The notes beneath the pieces were generated by a model. It was not told the origin of the DNA. It did no database searches and was given only the letters and a program-made list of their open reading frames with translations. A stretch of 64,000 nucleotides of DNA, from the NCBI RefSeq assembly GCF_002210285.1, contig NZ_MWQE01000007.1, forward strand, positions 62,001-126,000. Reading direction: 5' to 3'. Shown here in pieces: positions 25,084 through 33,269 of this stretch (its first letter is position 1; each line of letters starts with the position of its first letter). A program made the position numbers and the translations under genes. This DNA is from Fibrobacter sp. UWR2 (lineage in GTDB: Bacteria; Fibrobacterota; Fibrobacteria; Fibrobacterales; Fibrobacteraceae).

Positions 25084-25530
25084 TTATATTTGTACATCCA
25101 CTTTCGCGACCAGCACCTCGGACCTCGGTACGGACACGTTACCGGCATTGCCCTTGAGGGCAAGCGTAATATTCGTTTCATCAACTTCCAGGAGTTTCCC
25201 GGTGACGGGCTTTCCAGTACTGCGCGTTACGCGTACAAAGCGCCCGATGTTGCGTTTAAAATCGGCATCCGACTTGAGGGGGCGGTCAAGTCCGGGAGAA
25301 GAGACCTCCAGCGTGTAAGCGCCCTCGATAATGTCGGGATCGAGATCCAGAGCGTCGGAAAGGTGGCGGCTCACTTTGGAGCAGTCGTCAATCGAAACCC
25401 CTTCGGGCTTGTCGATGTATAGGCGGAGCGTCTTGCGCTTGCCGGCACGGAACATGTCCTGTTCCACCAAAGTCACGCCTGCAGCCTCACAAGCCTCGGC
25501 GATAAGCGAATCCAACTTCTGGTTAACCAA
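25084..25530 (-). CDS. rimP: ribosome maturation factor RimP
   Basis: This 148-aa protein is needed for 30S subunit assembly. LRLYIDKPEGVSIDDCSKVSRHLSD and YTLEVSSPGLDRPLK are the family's clearest segments. No ATG fits; I took TTG at 25530 because GAGG lies 6 bases upstream and the family begins nearby. It is the first gene of the rimP-nusA-infB-rbfA-truB-ribF series. Confidence 0.93.
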   Translation of the reverse strand: MVNQKLDSLIAEACEAAGVTLVEQDMFRAGKRKTLRLYIDKPEGVSIDDCSKVSRHLSDALDLDPDIIEGAYTLEVSSPGLDRPLKSDADFKRNIGRFVRVTRSTGKPVTGKLLEVDETNITLALKGNAGNVSVPRSEVLVAKVDVQI

Positions 25531-25552
25531 ATAAACCTCGTATAATAAACGG

Positions 25553-25608
25553 CGTTCGTATACGGCCCCGAAATCTGCTCATTTAAGCCGAATTCGGGTC
25601 CACGAACG
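25553..25608 (-). promoter_or_regulatory. long nested hairpin in the rimP leader
   Basis: ACGAACG (25602-25608) can pair with CGTTCGT (25553-25559), and inside it TTCGGGTCC (25592-25600) with GGCCCCGAA (25564-25572), with one mismatch. The structure fills most of the predicted leader. Whether it attenuates transcription or occludes the rimP ribosome-binding region is inference. Confidence 0.55.
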
Positions 25609-25621
25609 TCAAGACAGACCA

Positions 25622-25650
25622 AATAGAGAAAATTTTCGGGGTCTAGGCAA
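25622..25650 (-). promoter_or_regulatory. probable promoter of the rimP-ribF operon
   Basis: On the minus strand, TTGCCT (25650-25645) and TCTATT (25627-25622) are 17 bases apart. The expected transcription start near 25615 places the leader hairpin at the very 5' end of the mRNA. Matches are moderate. Confidence 0.45.
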
Positions 25651-25710
25651 CCGCGATAAGCGGAAAATAAGGGCAAAATGAACGAATGCAGCCAATAAGA
25701 AGGTTTTTAC

Positions 25711-25716
25711 TATATT
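25711..25716 (+). promoter_or_regulatory. -10 box of a probable leaderless gene
   Basis: TATATT with 6 bases to the ATG at 25723. No Shine-Dalgarno sequence and no clear -35 element. It is divergent from the rimP promoter. Confidence 0.5.
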
Positions 25717-25722
25717 TACCGC

Positions 25723-25935
25723 ATGGCTTACGTACTTTTGATTCTCGCATCCCTTATCGGCATCGCCGTTTCCGTATTTTACCTGCGCAAGAGCATCATC
25801 AACATACGCGAAAAGAACAAGGCAGAACCAAAGGCCTACAAGCGTGCGTCAAACTACATACTCACCGGACTCTGGTACGGCTACCTGCTCGTATTTTTCG
25901 CAGGGCTGACCATAAACAATCTAGGAAACTGGTAA
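25723..25935 (+). CDS. small two-helix membrane protein
   Basis: This 70-aa protein has transmembrane helices at about residues 2-20 and 45-63, separated by a basic Lys/Arg-rich loop (RKSIINIREKNKAEPKAYKR). No family is recognised. The TATATT box so close to the ATG, and codon use like neighbouring genes, argue that it is real. It ends 2 bases from the convergent Nudix gene. Confidence 0.6.
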   Translation: MAYVLLILASLIGIAVSVFYLRKSIINIREKNKAEPKAYKRASNYILTGLWYGYLLVFFAGLTINNLGNW

Positions 25936-25937
25936 CC

Positions 25938-26666
25938 CTACCTACCCTGGGTCTTTAGCCAACGTTCATAAAGGAACAGAGCAATCAGGTTCTTGCCGTC
26001 CACAAACTTGTGGGCGGCTTCTTCGTACGGGAGCACTTCCGTACGGATCCACTCGTTCTCCTCGACGTAGGTCTGGTTCTTTCCGTCCATCGCCTCGAGC
26101 TGTTCGCGGGTCACGTCCCGTTCAATTGCGTACAAACGAATTCGTTCGTCAATGAGTCCGCAACTGGCGGCAAATCCGGGCGTAGAACCTTTCCACCAGA
26201 AATCCGTAAGGTCGATCAGTTCCGAATCGTCGGCAACAATCTGTGCTTCTTCTTCGAGTTCCGACAAGGCCACCTTGCGGTAATCCCCGCTCCAATCGAG
26301 TATACCCGCAGGCATTTCGAGCGAAGCCGTCTCGGTAAGGGCAAAACGGGGCTGGCGTACGAGCAGCAGGTACTTTTCGCCTTCGCAACGCAACACCACG
26401 AGCACGCCCACCGCATTCCCGCGTACCACGACAATCCCGTGAACCGGGCGGCCATCGGGCAACGTCGCCGTAGCTGTCAACTTGATAAACAGCGGGCTAT
26501 GGACCTTGCTCAAGAAATCCACCGATGAAAAATGGATTTTCTGCACAACAAACTTGGACTTTGCAGCAGTAAGCCAGTCCTTGAAAAACTTGCAATCGAG
26601 AATGCACTGGTAGTCGTCTGCAGCGATTTCAGATGCAAACGTAAATTCAACACCGTCAACAATCAT
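25938..26666 (-). CDS. Nudix hydrolase, ADP-sugar diphosphatase (NUDT14-like)
   Basis: This 242-aa protein aligns in order with the plant/animal NUDT14 group of ADP-sugar or UDP-sugar pyrophosphatases. It has the helix region EMPAGILDWSGDY, then SELEEEAQI in place of the canonical REUxEExGU. It also has the group-typical LTDFWWKGSTPGF, the CGLIDERI segment and VLPYEEA near the end. The metal-binding Glu residues of the Nudix box are retained, but the first Glu, the Arg and the terminal Gly of the consensus are replaced. It probably cleaves nucleotide sugars; the exact substrate is unknown. Confidence 0.75.
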   Translation of the reverse strand: MIVDGVEFTFASEIAADDYQCILDCKFFKDWLTAAKSKFVVQKIHFSSVDFLSKVHSPLFIKLTATATLPDGRPVHGIVVVRGNAVGVLVVLRCEGEKYLLLVRQPRFALTETASLEMPAGILDWSGDYRKVALSELEEEAQIVADDSELIDLTDFWWKGSTPGFAASCGLIDERIRLYAIERDVTREQLEAMDGKNQTYVEENEWIRTEVLPYEEAAHKFVDGKNLIALFLYERWLKTQGR

Positions 26667-26683
26667 GATTCAACCTGCCGGAA

Positions 26684-27760
26684 TTATTTTATGGCACGGG
26701 CCTTGGATTTCCAGATTTCGGAAAGCGACTCCGCATCGAGCGAATCGGGGAAAAGCCGGTTGCGCGTGATATCGAAGATAAACAGGTCCTTCGTCGCCGA
26801 TGGCCCGCAGAACGTCTCCGTCTCGTCGGGTATCATAAGTTCGCGCACCACGGTAAACTTCTTGCCGAATGTGAAAGCACCCATATCAAACGACTTCATC
26901 GAGGCGCATTCGGGAATCTCCTCGACGTAGTAAGTACTTGTATGCCACAAGGTATCTGCCCGCTTCTGAACGCTACCCAAGGAATTCGAATCGTTTACCC
27001 AGCGCGTGCTCACGCAATAAACGGAATCCCCTAGGGCGCAGGCCTTGCGTATGGGGACAAGCATCGTATCCGTAGTACTCCAGGAAGTAGGATAAATCGT
27101 ATCGTTCACCACGGAATCGCATATATCGACCTGCAGTTCGCAATTCGACTTCATGGCACGCCAGTGGAACACGCGGGGCGTAAGGCTATCGAGGACCTTC
27201 AATATCGACGGCGATTTCTTTGTCCTGAGCGGCAACGCAGACACACTATCGAACAGGGAGTCCACAAAAATCTCGAACGTATCAAGTTCAAAATGCCCGC
27301 GGCGCAACAGGATTGTATCGAGCAGGGAATCCTCGTCGTTCATCACGCGGATTTGCGAAATTCCCTTCAATTCATCCTCACTGAACGTGAGTGCAAGAAC
27401 CGTATCTGGATGGTAGTATGGCGCAGGGCAATCCTCGCCACTGGTTTCAATAATTATTTTAGGCAGAAGGACTAGCGACTCGCCGTCTTTTTCCTTATCG
27501 ATTTCAATCCTCTTGAGGGCACAATTGGAGAACGTCCAGAGGTTGCCCATCTGCAAAAAGAGCGTATCGGACGCAAGATGGATTCGCGCTCCGGAATCGA
27601 GAACGGCCTTGCGGAAAAAGCCCTCGCCAAAATAGGAGTCGTCTCCAGAAGAAAGCGAAATGGCGCCATCGTCATCTTGCGTGCAGGCCTGAATGCAGAA
27701 GCACGCTGCAAAAAATGCTGCAAAAAGAACGGCAATGGATTTTCTAGAAGTCATTCGCAA
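26684..27760 (-). CDS. hypothetical lipoprotein
   Basis: This 358-aa protein has a long hydrophobic N-terminus and lipobox (FCIQAC, Cys about residue 26), followed by an Asp/Ser-rich tether. No known domain is recognised. It contains several Cys and a repeated theme of short strands with DSL/DTIL. It lies 15 bases upstream of the Nudix gene and downstream of a degenerate M23-type protein on the same strand. Confidence 0.65.
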   Translation of the reverse strand: MRMTSRKSIAVLFAAFFAACFCIQACTQDDDGAISLSSGDDSYFGEGFFRKAVLDSGARIHLASDTLFLQMGNLWTFSNCALKRIEIDKEKDGESLVLLPKIIIETSGEDCPAPYYHPDTVLALTFSEDELKGISQIRVMNDEDSLLDTILLRRGHFELDTFEIFVDSLFDSVSALPLRTKKSPSILKVLDSLTPRVFHWRAMKSNCELQVDICDSVVNDTIYPTSWSTTDTMLVPIRKACALGDSVYCVSTRWVNDSNSLGSVQKRADTLWHTSTYYVEEIPECASMKSFDMGAFTFGKKFTVVRELMIPDETETFCGPSATKDLFIFDITRNRLFPDSLDAESLSEIWKSKARAIK

Positions 27761-27775
27761 GAGAGCCCCGAAGCA

Positions 27776-28699
27776 CTATAGTTTTATCTGCTTAACGAAT
27801 TTAGCAATTTCGGCACTGTCAAGCGGATGCGTCTGCGCGTATAGATCTGCCCAGCGTACAAAGAATCCATTCTGGCGCACCGTAAGGAAGAACTTCGCAC
27901 TATCCCGCGGAGCAAGGCGACCGACAATGGAATTCATGTCGAGGTATTCCCCTTCGATAAACGATGCCGTGTCAGCGCGGTTTACCGGATACATTCCCGA
28001 CATGCGTGACGTAATGTTGTTTCCATGATCGAGTTCTACAAAATGGCCAAGGGAATCCTTGCCCGACGCGAGTACATAACCAGGGAGAATCGGATGGATG
28101 GGAGCCTCGCCAATCCCCAGCATCGCATCCATCGTAAGCATCGACTCCTTGCCCTCAAAATCAAAATCCCCCGTTATGGCAACGGCAGACCAGTCAAGAG
28201 GCTGCCTCGGGCAAATCCCGGGAAAGCGGCAGCCGTTATCAAGGCTTACCCAGTAGTAGAGCGAATCCTGGTCCATCAGGTGTAGGTACGTATAAACTAA
28301 CGAATCTTCACACTGGACAAGGATCGGGCTCGAAAAATCATCCTGCGGAGCAATCCAGTGCAACTTGGGGCGCGAGGTTTTCGCAGTCGAGGCGACATAC
28401 CGCAAGAAATCATTCGGGAGGAAGAATACCGAATCCGAGACCACCCAGGAACATTGGCCAAGCCCACCATTCAGTTCAAAGGCCGTTCCGCGCATCGATG
28501 CACACTTCGACTTCCAATCGTCTACTACTACGACCTCGTTGCCCGGCAGAGGCAGCAGGTTCACCAGCTTTTCGGCGAACCCGAACTTTATAAACAGGAA
28601 GAACACGACACAGACGAGCAAAACCCGGACAACTGGATAGTTTTGCCGTTTAGACTTGTATTTCTTTTTGCAGCGATGTTCCGAAAAGCCTTCAGACAT
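27776..28699 (-). CDS. membrane-anchored M23 (LytM)-like protein, probably inactive
   Basis: This 307-aa protein has one N-terminal membrane helix (about residues 25-43, VRVLLVCVVFFLFIKFGFA) and a C-terminal M23-like fold. The segment HPILPGYVLASGKDSLGHFVELDHGNNITSRMSGM follows the M23 core. However, the metal-binding His/Asp pair before it and the final HxH are not evident; only the HG of the second motif is clear. The following VGRLAPRDSAKFFLTVRQNG matches the tail of the family. Degenerate LytM proteins often activate amidases. The STAS-membrane gene is immediately upstream. Confidence 0.65.
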   Translation of the reverse strand: MSEGFSEHRCKKKYKSKRQNYPVVRVLLVCVVFFLFIKFGFAEKLVNLLPLPGNEVVVVDDWKSKCASMRGTAFELNGGLGQCSWVVSDSVFFLPNDFLRYVASTAKTSRPKLHWIAPQDDFSSPILVQCEDSLVYTYLHLMDQDSLYYWVSLDNGCRFPGICPRQPLDWSAVAITGDFDFEGKESMLTMDAMLGIGEAPIHPILPGYVLASGKDSLGHFVELDHGNNITSRMSGMYPVNRADTASFIEGEYLDMNSIVGRLAPRDSAKFFLTVRQNGFFVRWADLYAQTHPLDSAEIAKFVKQIKL

Positions 28700-28706
28700 C
28701 CGTCCA

Positions 28707-29369
28707 TCACATCAGGAAATAGGCGACAACGCCACCAAGCACCAGAAGGATGAGAATAATGAAGAACACCGTCTTGCCCGAGGAGGATTCCTCTTCAAAA
28801 GGCATATTCATGCCCTTAGCGGCAAGTTTCTTTTCGTCCTTCACCACGGCATTGAAACTCTTGGTGAAGCGGCGGTTGTGTCCGGTGCGGCGTTCGGCCC
28901 TCACTTCGCCTTCCGCCATGGAATACCCGTTCTGCGATGCGACCGGCGTCGGTTCCGGTTCCACCGGTGCTGCCGGTGCCGCCTCCTGTACAGGGGCGCT
29001 GTCGGCCGGGCCGTGGGAATGCAAGGAGAACGACATCATCTCCGCCTCGAACGAGAACACCTTGAGGGAGCGATCGAGACCGGCCTTCCTTAGACCGTCG
29101 GCGATAGTCGGGCTGTTGCTGAGAAGGGCAAGCATGCCACCCTTGCTAGAAAGTTCACTCTGGAACTGGACGAACGCATTGTAGGCATCGCTATAGACGA
29201 AATCCAGTCCCATCAGGTCGACCGCGACGAACTTATCGTCGGGATTGTCATCTATCAACTTGCGAACGTCCTTCTTGAACTGCTCGGCGTCAAACGCCCC
29301 GATAGGATTGAGAGGGGCGGACAACAAGTCAAAAATGCCAACTTCGCGATAGTTCTTCAATTGCGTCAT
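28707..29369 (-). CDS. STAS-domain protein with C-terminal membrane anchor
   Basis: This 220-aa protein has an N-terminal STAS domain (about residues 1-110; FVAVDLMGLDFVYSDAYNAFVQF), as in anti-anti-sigma factors. A Pro/Ala/Glu linker (about 120-145) follows, then a basic segment (RRTGHNRRF), and a single C-terminal transmembrane helix (about 202-219, VFFIILILLVLGGVVAYFL). The position corresponding to the phosphorylated Ser of SpoIIAA-type proteins (DSSG) reads YSDA, with Asp61 in that place. The ATG follows TATATT by 7 bases, predicting a leaderless transcript. The partner kinase or anti-sigma factor is not in this window. Confidence 0.75.
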   Translation of the reverse strand: MTQLKNYREVGIFDLLSAPLNPIGAFDAEQFKKDVRKLIDDNPDDKFVAVDLMGLDFVYSDAYNAFVQFQSELSSKGGMLALLSNSPTIADGLRKAGLDRSLKVFSFEAEMMSFSLHSHGPADSAPVQEAAPAAPVEPEPTPVASQNGYSMAEGEVRAERRTGHNRRFTKSFNAVVKDEKKLAAKGMNMPFEEESSSGKTVFFIILILLVLGGVVAYFLM

Positions 29370-29444
29370 ATGCAGAAATATAAACTAAAAAATGGGGAAA
29401 GAGAAAAAAAACGGGCGAAAATCGTAAAAATCCGGCAACATAAG

Positions 29445-30659
29445 CTACTCTTCCCACTGTATACCGCCGGAGGGGCGAGTTTCCAGAACCTCATCGGAAG
29501 ATTCCTGGGCTCCCGAAGCATTTTCCTCCACAACCGGTACTGCCGGAGCGTTCTCCTGCGGGGCCGGTCCATCCACGGCCTGCACCTCGGGTTCCTCGGG
29601 CTCCGCACCAAGAAGCGAGGTCGGGGCAGCAGCCGCAGGCCGTTCAGGCTCTGGCTTGGGCGCATGCGAGAACAGGTACGGACTGATACTCACGCTCACG
29701 CGGTGAACAGGAGAAAGTACCGGGTGCGATTCAAACGCATAGTCGACCCGCAGGAACTTCGCGATGACAAGACCCGCACCCGCGGTAAAGCTCTCGAAGG
29801 TGGTAAAGCTCGAAAGGCCCGCGCGCAGGCTAAGCCCGAAATCGAAATTGAACTCGATACCGGCATGCCCACCCGAAAGCCAATCAAGAGGGTCTTTCCA
29901 GAGGGGCTTTCCGCGAGACTCGTCCGTCTCGAACCCCAGGTCGCGCGGTTCATGCCTGAATACACCGGCACTCTGCCAGTAGAACCCGAACTTTCCGTAC
30001 AGGTAGCGCACATCCAGGCCGTAACTGGCCGCAAGGTACAAGTCTGGGGCCGAGTACTCGAATTCGCCCGAACCCCACACCGAAGCAGAGGAGGTCCAAC
30101 CCTTCAACAGGCCTGCGACATAGAGGTCATCCAGGATGCGATACCGCAAACCTGCATCGCCGCGGAAACCGAAACCGGACTGGTCCATATCACGATAGAG
30201 CAAATGGAATCCGACGCCTAGTTCGAAACGGCCGAAAAGCCTTTTGCCCCAAGTCGCCGAGAGCATCCAGTCTGCAATCGAAAGTGTCTCGTAGTCGCTG
30301 CCTTCAGGCAGCGGATCTCCCTCGCGGATATAGGGAATGTCATCGGCTCCGAAACGAGCAAAAGAAATTCCAAGTCCCTGGTCCAAGCCTAGCGGGATGG
30401 CAACAGATGCATAGTCGTACTGCGTGTCCTCAAAATATGCGGTGTGCGAGAAGTTCGCCCACAGGTAACGCACGTTGGCCAACTGGTACGGGTTAGATAC
30501 AAGTCCTAGATAATCGCCATCCACGGCCATCGTCGCAGAACCGAGGGCAGCAGAACGCGCTCCGGGTTCCATGTTCATTGTCTCGTTCACTCCCGAGACA
30601 AAGGTCGCGGCGAAAGAGCAACATGGAAGCAACAGAACTATTTTTTTCAGGACATTCAT
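29445..30659 (-). CDS. PorV/PorQ-family outer-membrane beta-barrel
   Basis: This 404-aa protein has a signal peptide (through SFAATFVSG) and the opening GARSAALGSATMAVDGDYLGLVSNPYQLA. This is typical of the PorV/PorQ family, whose members include shuttle components of type IX secretion. Alternating strands continue to about residue 330. The last 70 residues are a Pro/Glu/Ala-rich periplasmic or surface tail, unusual for the family. Together with the sorting-domain protein at 52754 it suggests a type IX system in the organism. Confidence 0.75.
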   Translation of the reverse strand: MNVLKKIVLLLPCCSFAATFVSGVNETMNMEPGARSAALGSATMAVDGDYLGLVSNPYQLANVRYLWANFSHTAYFEDTQYDYASVAIPLGLDQGLGISFARFGADDIPYIREGDPLPEGSDYETLSIADWMLSATWGKRLFGRFELGVGFHLLYRDMDQSGFGFRGDAGLRYRILDDLYVAGLLKGWTSSASVWGSGEFEYSAPDLYLAASYGLDVRYLYGKFGFYWQSAGVFRHEPRDLGFETDESRGKPLWKDPLDWLSGGHAGIEFNFDFGLSLRAGLSSFTTFESFTAGAGLVIAKFLRVDYAFESHPVLSPVHRVSVSISPYLFSHAPKPEPERPAAAAPTSLLGAEPEEPEVQAVDGPAPQENAPAVPVVEENASGAQESSDEVLETRPSGGIQWEE

Positions 30660-30696
30660 TTTACACGACCAAGATAGATTATTTTTTACTGGAGAA

Positions 30697-31593
30697 ATGC
30701 TCCTTAAAGACTATATACAAAATTTCTTGACCTACCTTTCGGGCCAACGGCGCTATTCCGAGCGCACGGTCGACACTTACCGCAAGTCTTTCGAGAAGTT
30801 TACCGCCATCGCGGGCGAAGACGCCCCCCTGGGCAGCTTCTCGGAGATGCTGCTCAAGACGTTCGTGTGGGACCTGAAGATGAAGCAGAAACTAGCACCG
30901 ACAAGCATCTGCGAACACCTCGCGGCAATGAAAAGCTTCGGCAAGTATCTAGTCAAGAGCAAGATTCTCGAAAAGAACCCCGCAGGAAACATACCGATGC
31001 CCAAGCGCCCCAAGCGCCTGGTAAACGTACTTTCGCAAAAGGACCTGGCTGAAGAAAAATTCCCGGAACTGCCACCGAACCCGACACTCCCGCAAGTACG
31101 GGCTCGCCTACTGCTCGAACTCATCTACGGGTCGGGGCTGCGTATCTCGGAATGCCAGAGCCTCACGTGGGACCGCATCGACACAAGCGCAAAGCTCGTG
31201 CGCGTACTCGGCAAGGGCAACAAGGAGCGCATCGTGCCGCTCACCGAAAGCTTCATCGACCGCATCGAGAACTATAAGCAAATTCAGGTCCAGGCAGGGC
31301 ACTTGCCTACCGCGAGAGGCTACGTGTTCCTAAGCGAAGACGGCAAGCCGTTCGGGCTACGCACACTCAGGAACGACATCCACGACCTGTTGCGGGAAAT
31401 CGGCTGGGAGGGCAAGGCGAGTCCGCACGTGCTGCGCCACAGCTTCGCCACGCACCTGCTCGAAAACGGCGCCGAAATCATGAGCGTAAAGGAGATGCTC
31501 GGACACTCGAACATCTCCACCACCCAAGTCTACACACATGTAAATGCGGAACGCCTGAAGGCGGCGTTCAAGAAGACCCACCCGCGGGCTTAA
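30697..31593 (+). CDS. XerC/XerD-type tyrosine recombinase
   Basis: This 298-aa protein has all catalytic residues: Arg in GSGLRISE, Lys in GKGNKERIVP, HxxR in HVLRHSFATHLL, His in LGHSNISTTQ and the nucleophile Tyr in QVYTHV. It ends in THPRA, the XerCD C-terminal tail. The N-terminal SAM-like domain (RYSERTVDTYRKSFEKF) is present, so it is a full-length dimer resolvase rather than a fragment of an integrase. No att-like repeats flank it. The ATG at 30697 has GGAG upstream. XerC and XerD cannot be told apart by eye. Confidence 0.92.
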   Translation: MLLKDYIQNFLTYLSGQRRYSERTVDTYRKSFEKFTAIAGEDAPLGSFSEMLLKTFVWDLKMKQKLAPTSICEHLAAMKSFGKYLVKSKILEKNPAGNIPMPKRPKRLVNVLSQKDLAEEKFPELPPNPTLPQVRARLLLELIYGSGLRISECQSLTWDRIDTSAKLVRVLGKGNKERIVPLTESFIDRIENYKQIQVQAGHLPTARGYVFLSEDGKPFGLRTLRNDIHDLLREIGWEGKASPHVLRHSFATHLLENGAEIMSVKEMLGHSNISTTQVYTHVNAERLKAAFKKTHPRA

Positions 31594-33218
31594 AGTTTCA
31601 TAATGCAGCGGACCGGGATAAGGGGCGATTCATTCACGCCATCTATGTTGAAGGTCAATGCTCCCATTACGTTGTAAGAAGAATTCGACCAATCCAATAT
31701 CGTTACCATATACATGCCGTTCATGGAGCCCAACCACATATCGAACGACTCAGAACTGAAGCCCAACTGCGGTTCTACACGACCGAAATTATCTGTAGTT
31801 TTTCCCCAATGGAAAGAGCCTGTCGGTTTTGCTGAAAAGCCGTAAGCATTTATGCCCGGCAAGTCTCCCTTCCATTCCGTCGAGCGCAGGTAAACGGCGG
31901 CATTTGCCGACCCCCCAACGTTCTCTATAAGTTCAGAAAAATCGTTCTCGGTAGGCAATCTCCAGCCGTCGGGGCAAACAGTCCGGGATTCTTCATAAGT
32001 ATAGTACCGGCCATTCTCCGAGCAGTTTTCATCGTCATCCCAGGAGCACTTACCCAGGCTGTCGTTTCCGTAATTCAGGTTCTCCGCCATCCACCTTGTA
32101 TTTCCGATATAGGCGTACTTGTAATATTTTCCGTCACGCGAATCCTTGAACTTTCCGGTAACCACGTCCTTATCTTTCACGCAGCGGACATAGGCATTCC
32201 AATCGGCAAGTCCTCCGTTAAAGAAGGTGTGATTCGCATTCGTTTCCAAAACAATCCTCGTCGTCGAATTTGTCCTAGCATAATCCACATCGGCAAGCCA
32301 GACATAGCCCAAGAATCCATTCTGTACAGCCTCTCCAGGAACAAACGAAAGACCGAATATATCGTTCCCCGCACTCAAGGAATCATCCCAGCCAGCCTTC
32401 GACTTCAACGCAATTCCTTGCTTGCTTAAGCCAAGTTTTTCTTCAATCCTGTTATACAGCGACAGGTACTCGCTCATCGCCGGCACGTGCCAGCCAGCGG
32501 GGCAGACTCCCCGATGATTCCTGATTGGAACCACCTTGTGGGCACTCGGAATAGAATCCTTGTACCCTTCGCTGATGTTCATCGCAGCCGTCCAGGTATA
32601 GAGTCGGCCTAAAACATCGCAGCTTTCAGCCTTCTCGAATGGACACGACGTTTGGGATTTCAAATTTATAGCCAGCGCACTGTCTGTAGTGTTTTCCGAG
32701 AAGTTCAGGTTCTCTGCCATCCAGGTCATCGCACTGTCGCCCGTACCGACCGTCACAATCCTGTAGACGTGACCGTCGCGCTCGTCCGTCATCGTCTGGT
32801 AATCGATGTCCGGGTTCTTGAAGCTGTCCTTCGTAAACGAATCCAGGGGGAATTCCTTCACCGGCGCAGAGCTGCTGCTCAAGGCTTCATCCACAGAAGA
32901 ACTGCTCGTCATGGCGGCCTCGGAGCCGCCATCTCCCTTACTGCTACTCGACTGCGGTGTGACGCTGGAGCTCGACTGCCCCGAAGAGGACGACTCGGCA
33001 GAACTACTGCTCGTCACGGCGGCCTCGGAGCCGCCATCTCCCCTACTACTACTCGACTGCGGCGTGTCGCTGGAAGAAGACGACTCCAAACCGGGATCGT
33101 CGTCATCCGGTTTTACGGAAGAGGCGTCGTCCCCACAGGCCGCAAGAAGCGCGACCGCACCCATCAGGGCAAAATGTTTCCAAAAGGACAAAACGCTCTT
33201 ATCTGAAAATTTATTCAT
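31590..33218 (-). CDS. two-module FISUMP lipoprotein
   Basis: This 542-aa lipoprotein (lipobox LLAAC) has a Ser-rich linker (about residues 35-115) and two FISUMP (TIGR02145) domains. The first spans about 140-340 (WMAENLNFS ... LGRLYTWTAAM ... GVCPAGWHVPAMSEY). The second spans about 350-540 (WMAENLNYG ... NGRYYTYEES ... VCPDGWRLPTENDF). The family is unique to or hugely expanded in Fibrobacter, and its function is unknown. The linker contains a 35-residue repeat encoded by a 105-base-period DNA repeat. The gene is convergent with xer and overlaps it by 4 bases. Confidence 0.85.
   Translation of the reverse strand: MNKFSDKSVLSFWKHFALMGAVALLAACGDDASSVKPDDDDPGLESSSSSDTPQSSSSRGDGGSEAAVTSSSSAESSSSGQSSSSVTPQSSSSKGDGGSEAAMTSSSSVDEALSSSSAPVKEFPLDSFTKDSFKNPDIDYQTMTDERDGHVYRIVTVGTGDSAMTWMAENLNFSENTTDSALAINLKSQTSCPFEKAESCDVLGRLYTWTAAMNISEGYKDSIPSAHKVVPIRNHRGVCPAGWHVPAMSEYLSLYNRIEEKLGLSKQGIALKSKAGWDDSLSAGNDIFGLSFVPGEAVQNGFLGYVWLADVDYARTNSTTRIVLETNANHTFFNGGLADWNAYVRCVKDKDVVTGKFKDSRDGKYYKYAYIGNTRWMAENLNYGNDSLGKCSWDDDENCSENGRYYTYEESRTVCPDGWRLPTENDFSELIENVGGSANAAVYLRSTEWKGDLPGINAYGFSAKPTGSFHWGKTTDNFGRVEPQLGFSSESFDMWLGSMNGMYMVTILDWSNSSYNVMGALTFNIDGVNESPLIPVRCIMKL
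32901..33074 (-). repeat. direct repeat in FISUMP linker
   Basis: 69 bases at 32901-32969 recur at 33006-33074 with five mismatches, a period of 105 bases (35 codons). They encode TPQSSSS(R/K)GDGGSEAA(V/M)TSSSS. A sign of recent in-frame tandem duplication. Confidence 0.85.
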
Positions 33219-33269
33219 CTTTCCTCCTTTTCAAATCTCGGTTGCGGCCTTGCCGCTATTATATACAAA

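Noticed and set aside
30697-31593. Xer recombinase as sign of an integrated mobile element
   Set aside because: It has the THPRA tail and length of a housekeeping XerC/D; no flanking direct repeats, tRNA target or phage genes are visible.
32901-33074. CRISPR-like or VNTR array
   Set aside because: Only two copies, in frame, coding for a Ser-rich linker; spacing and content do not match a CRISPR array.
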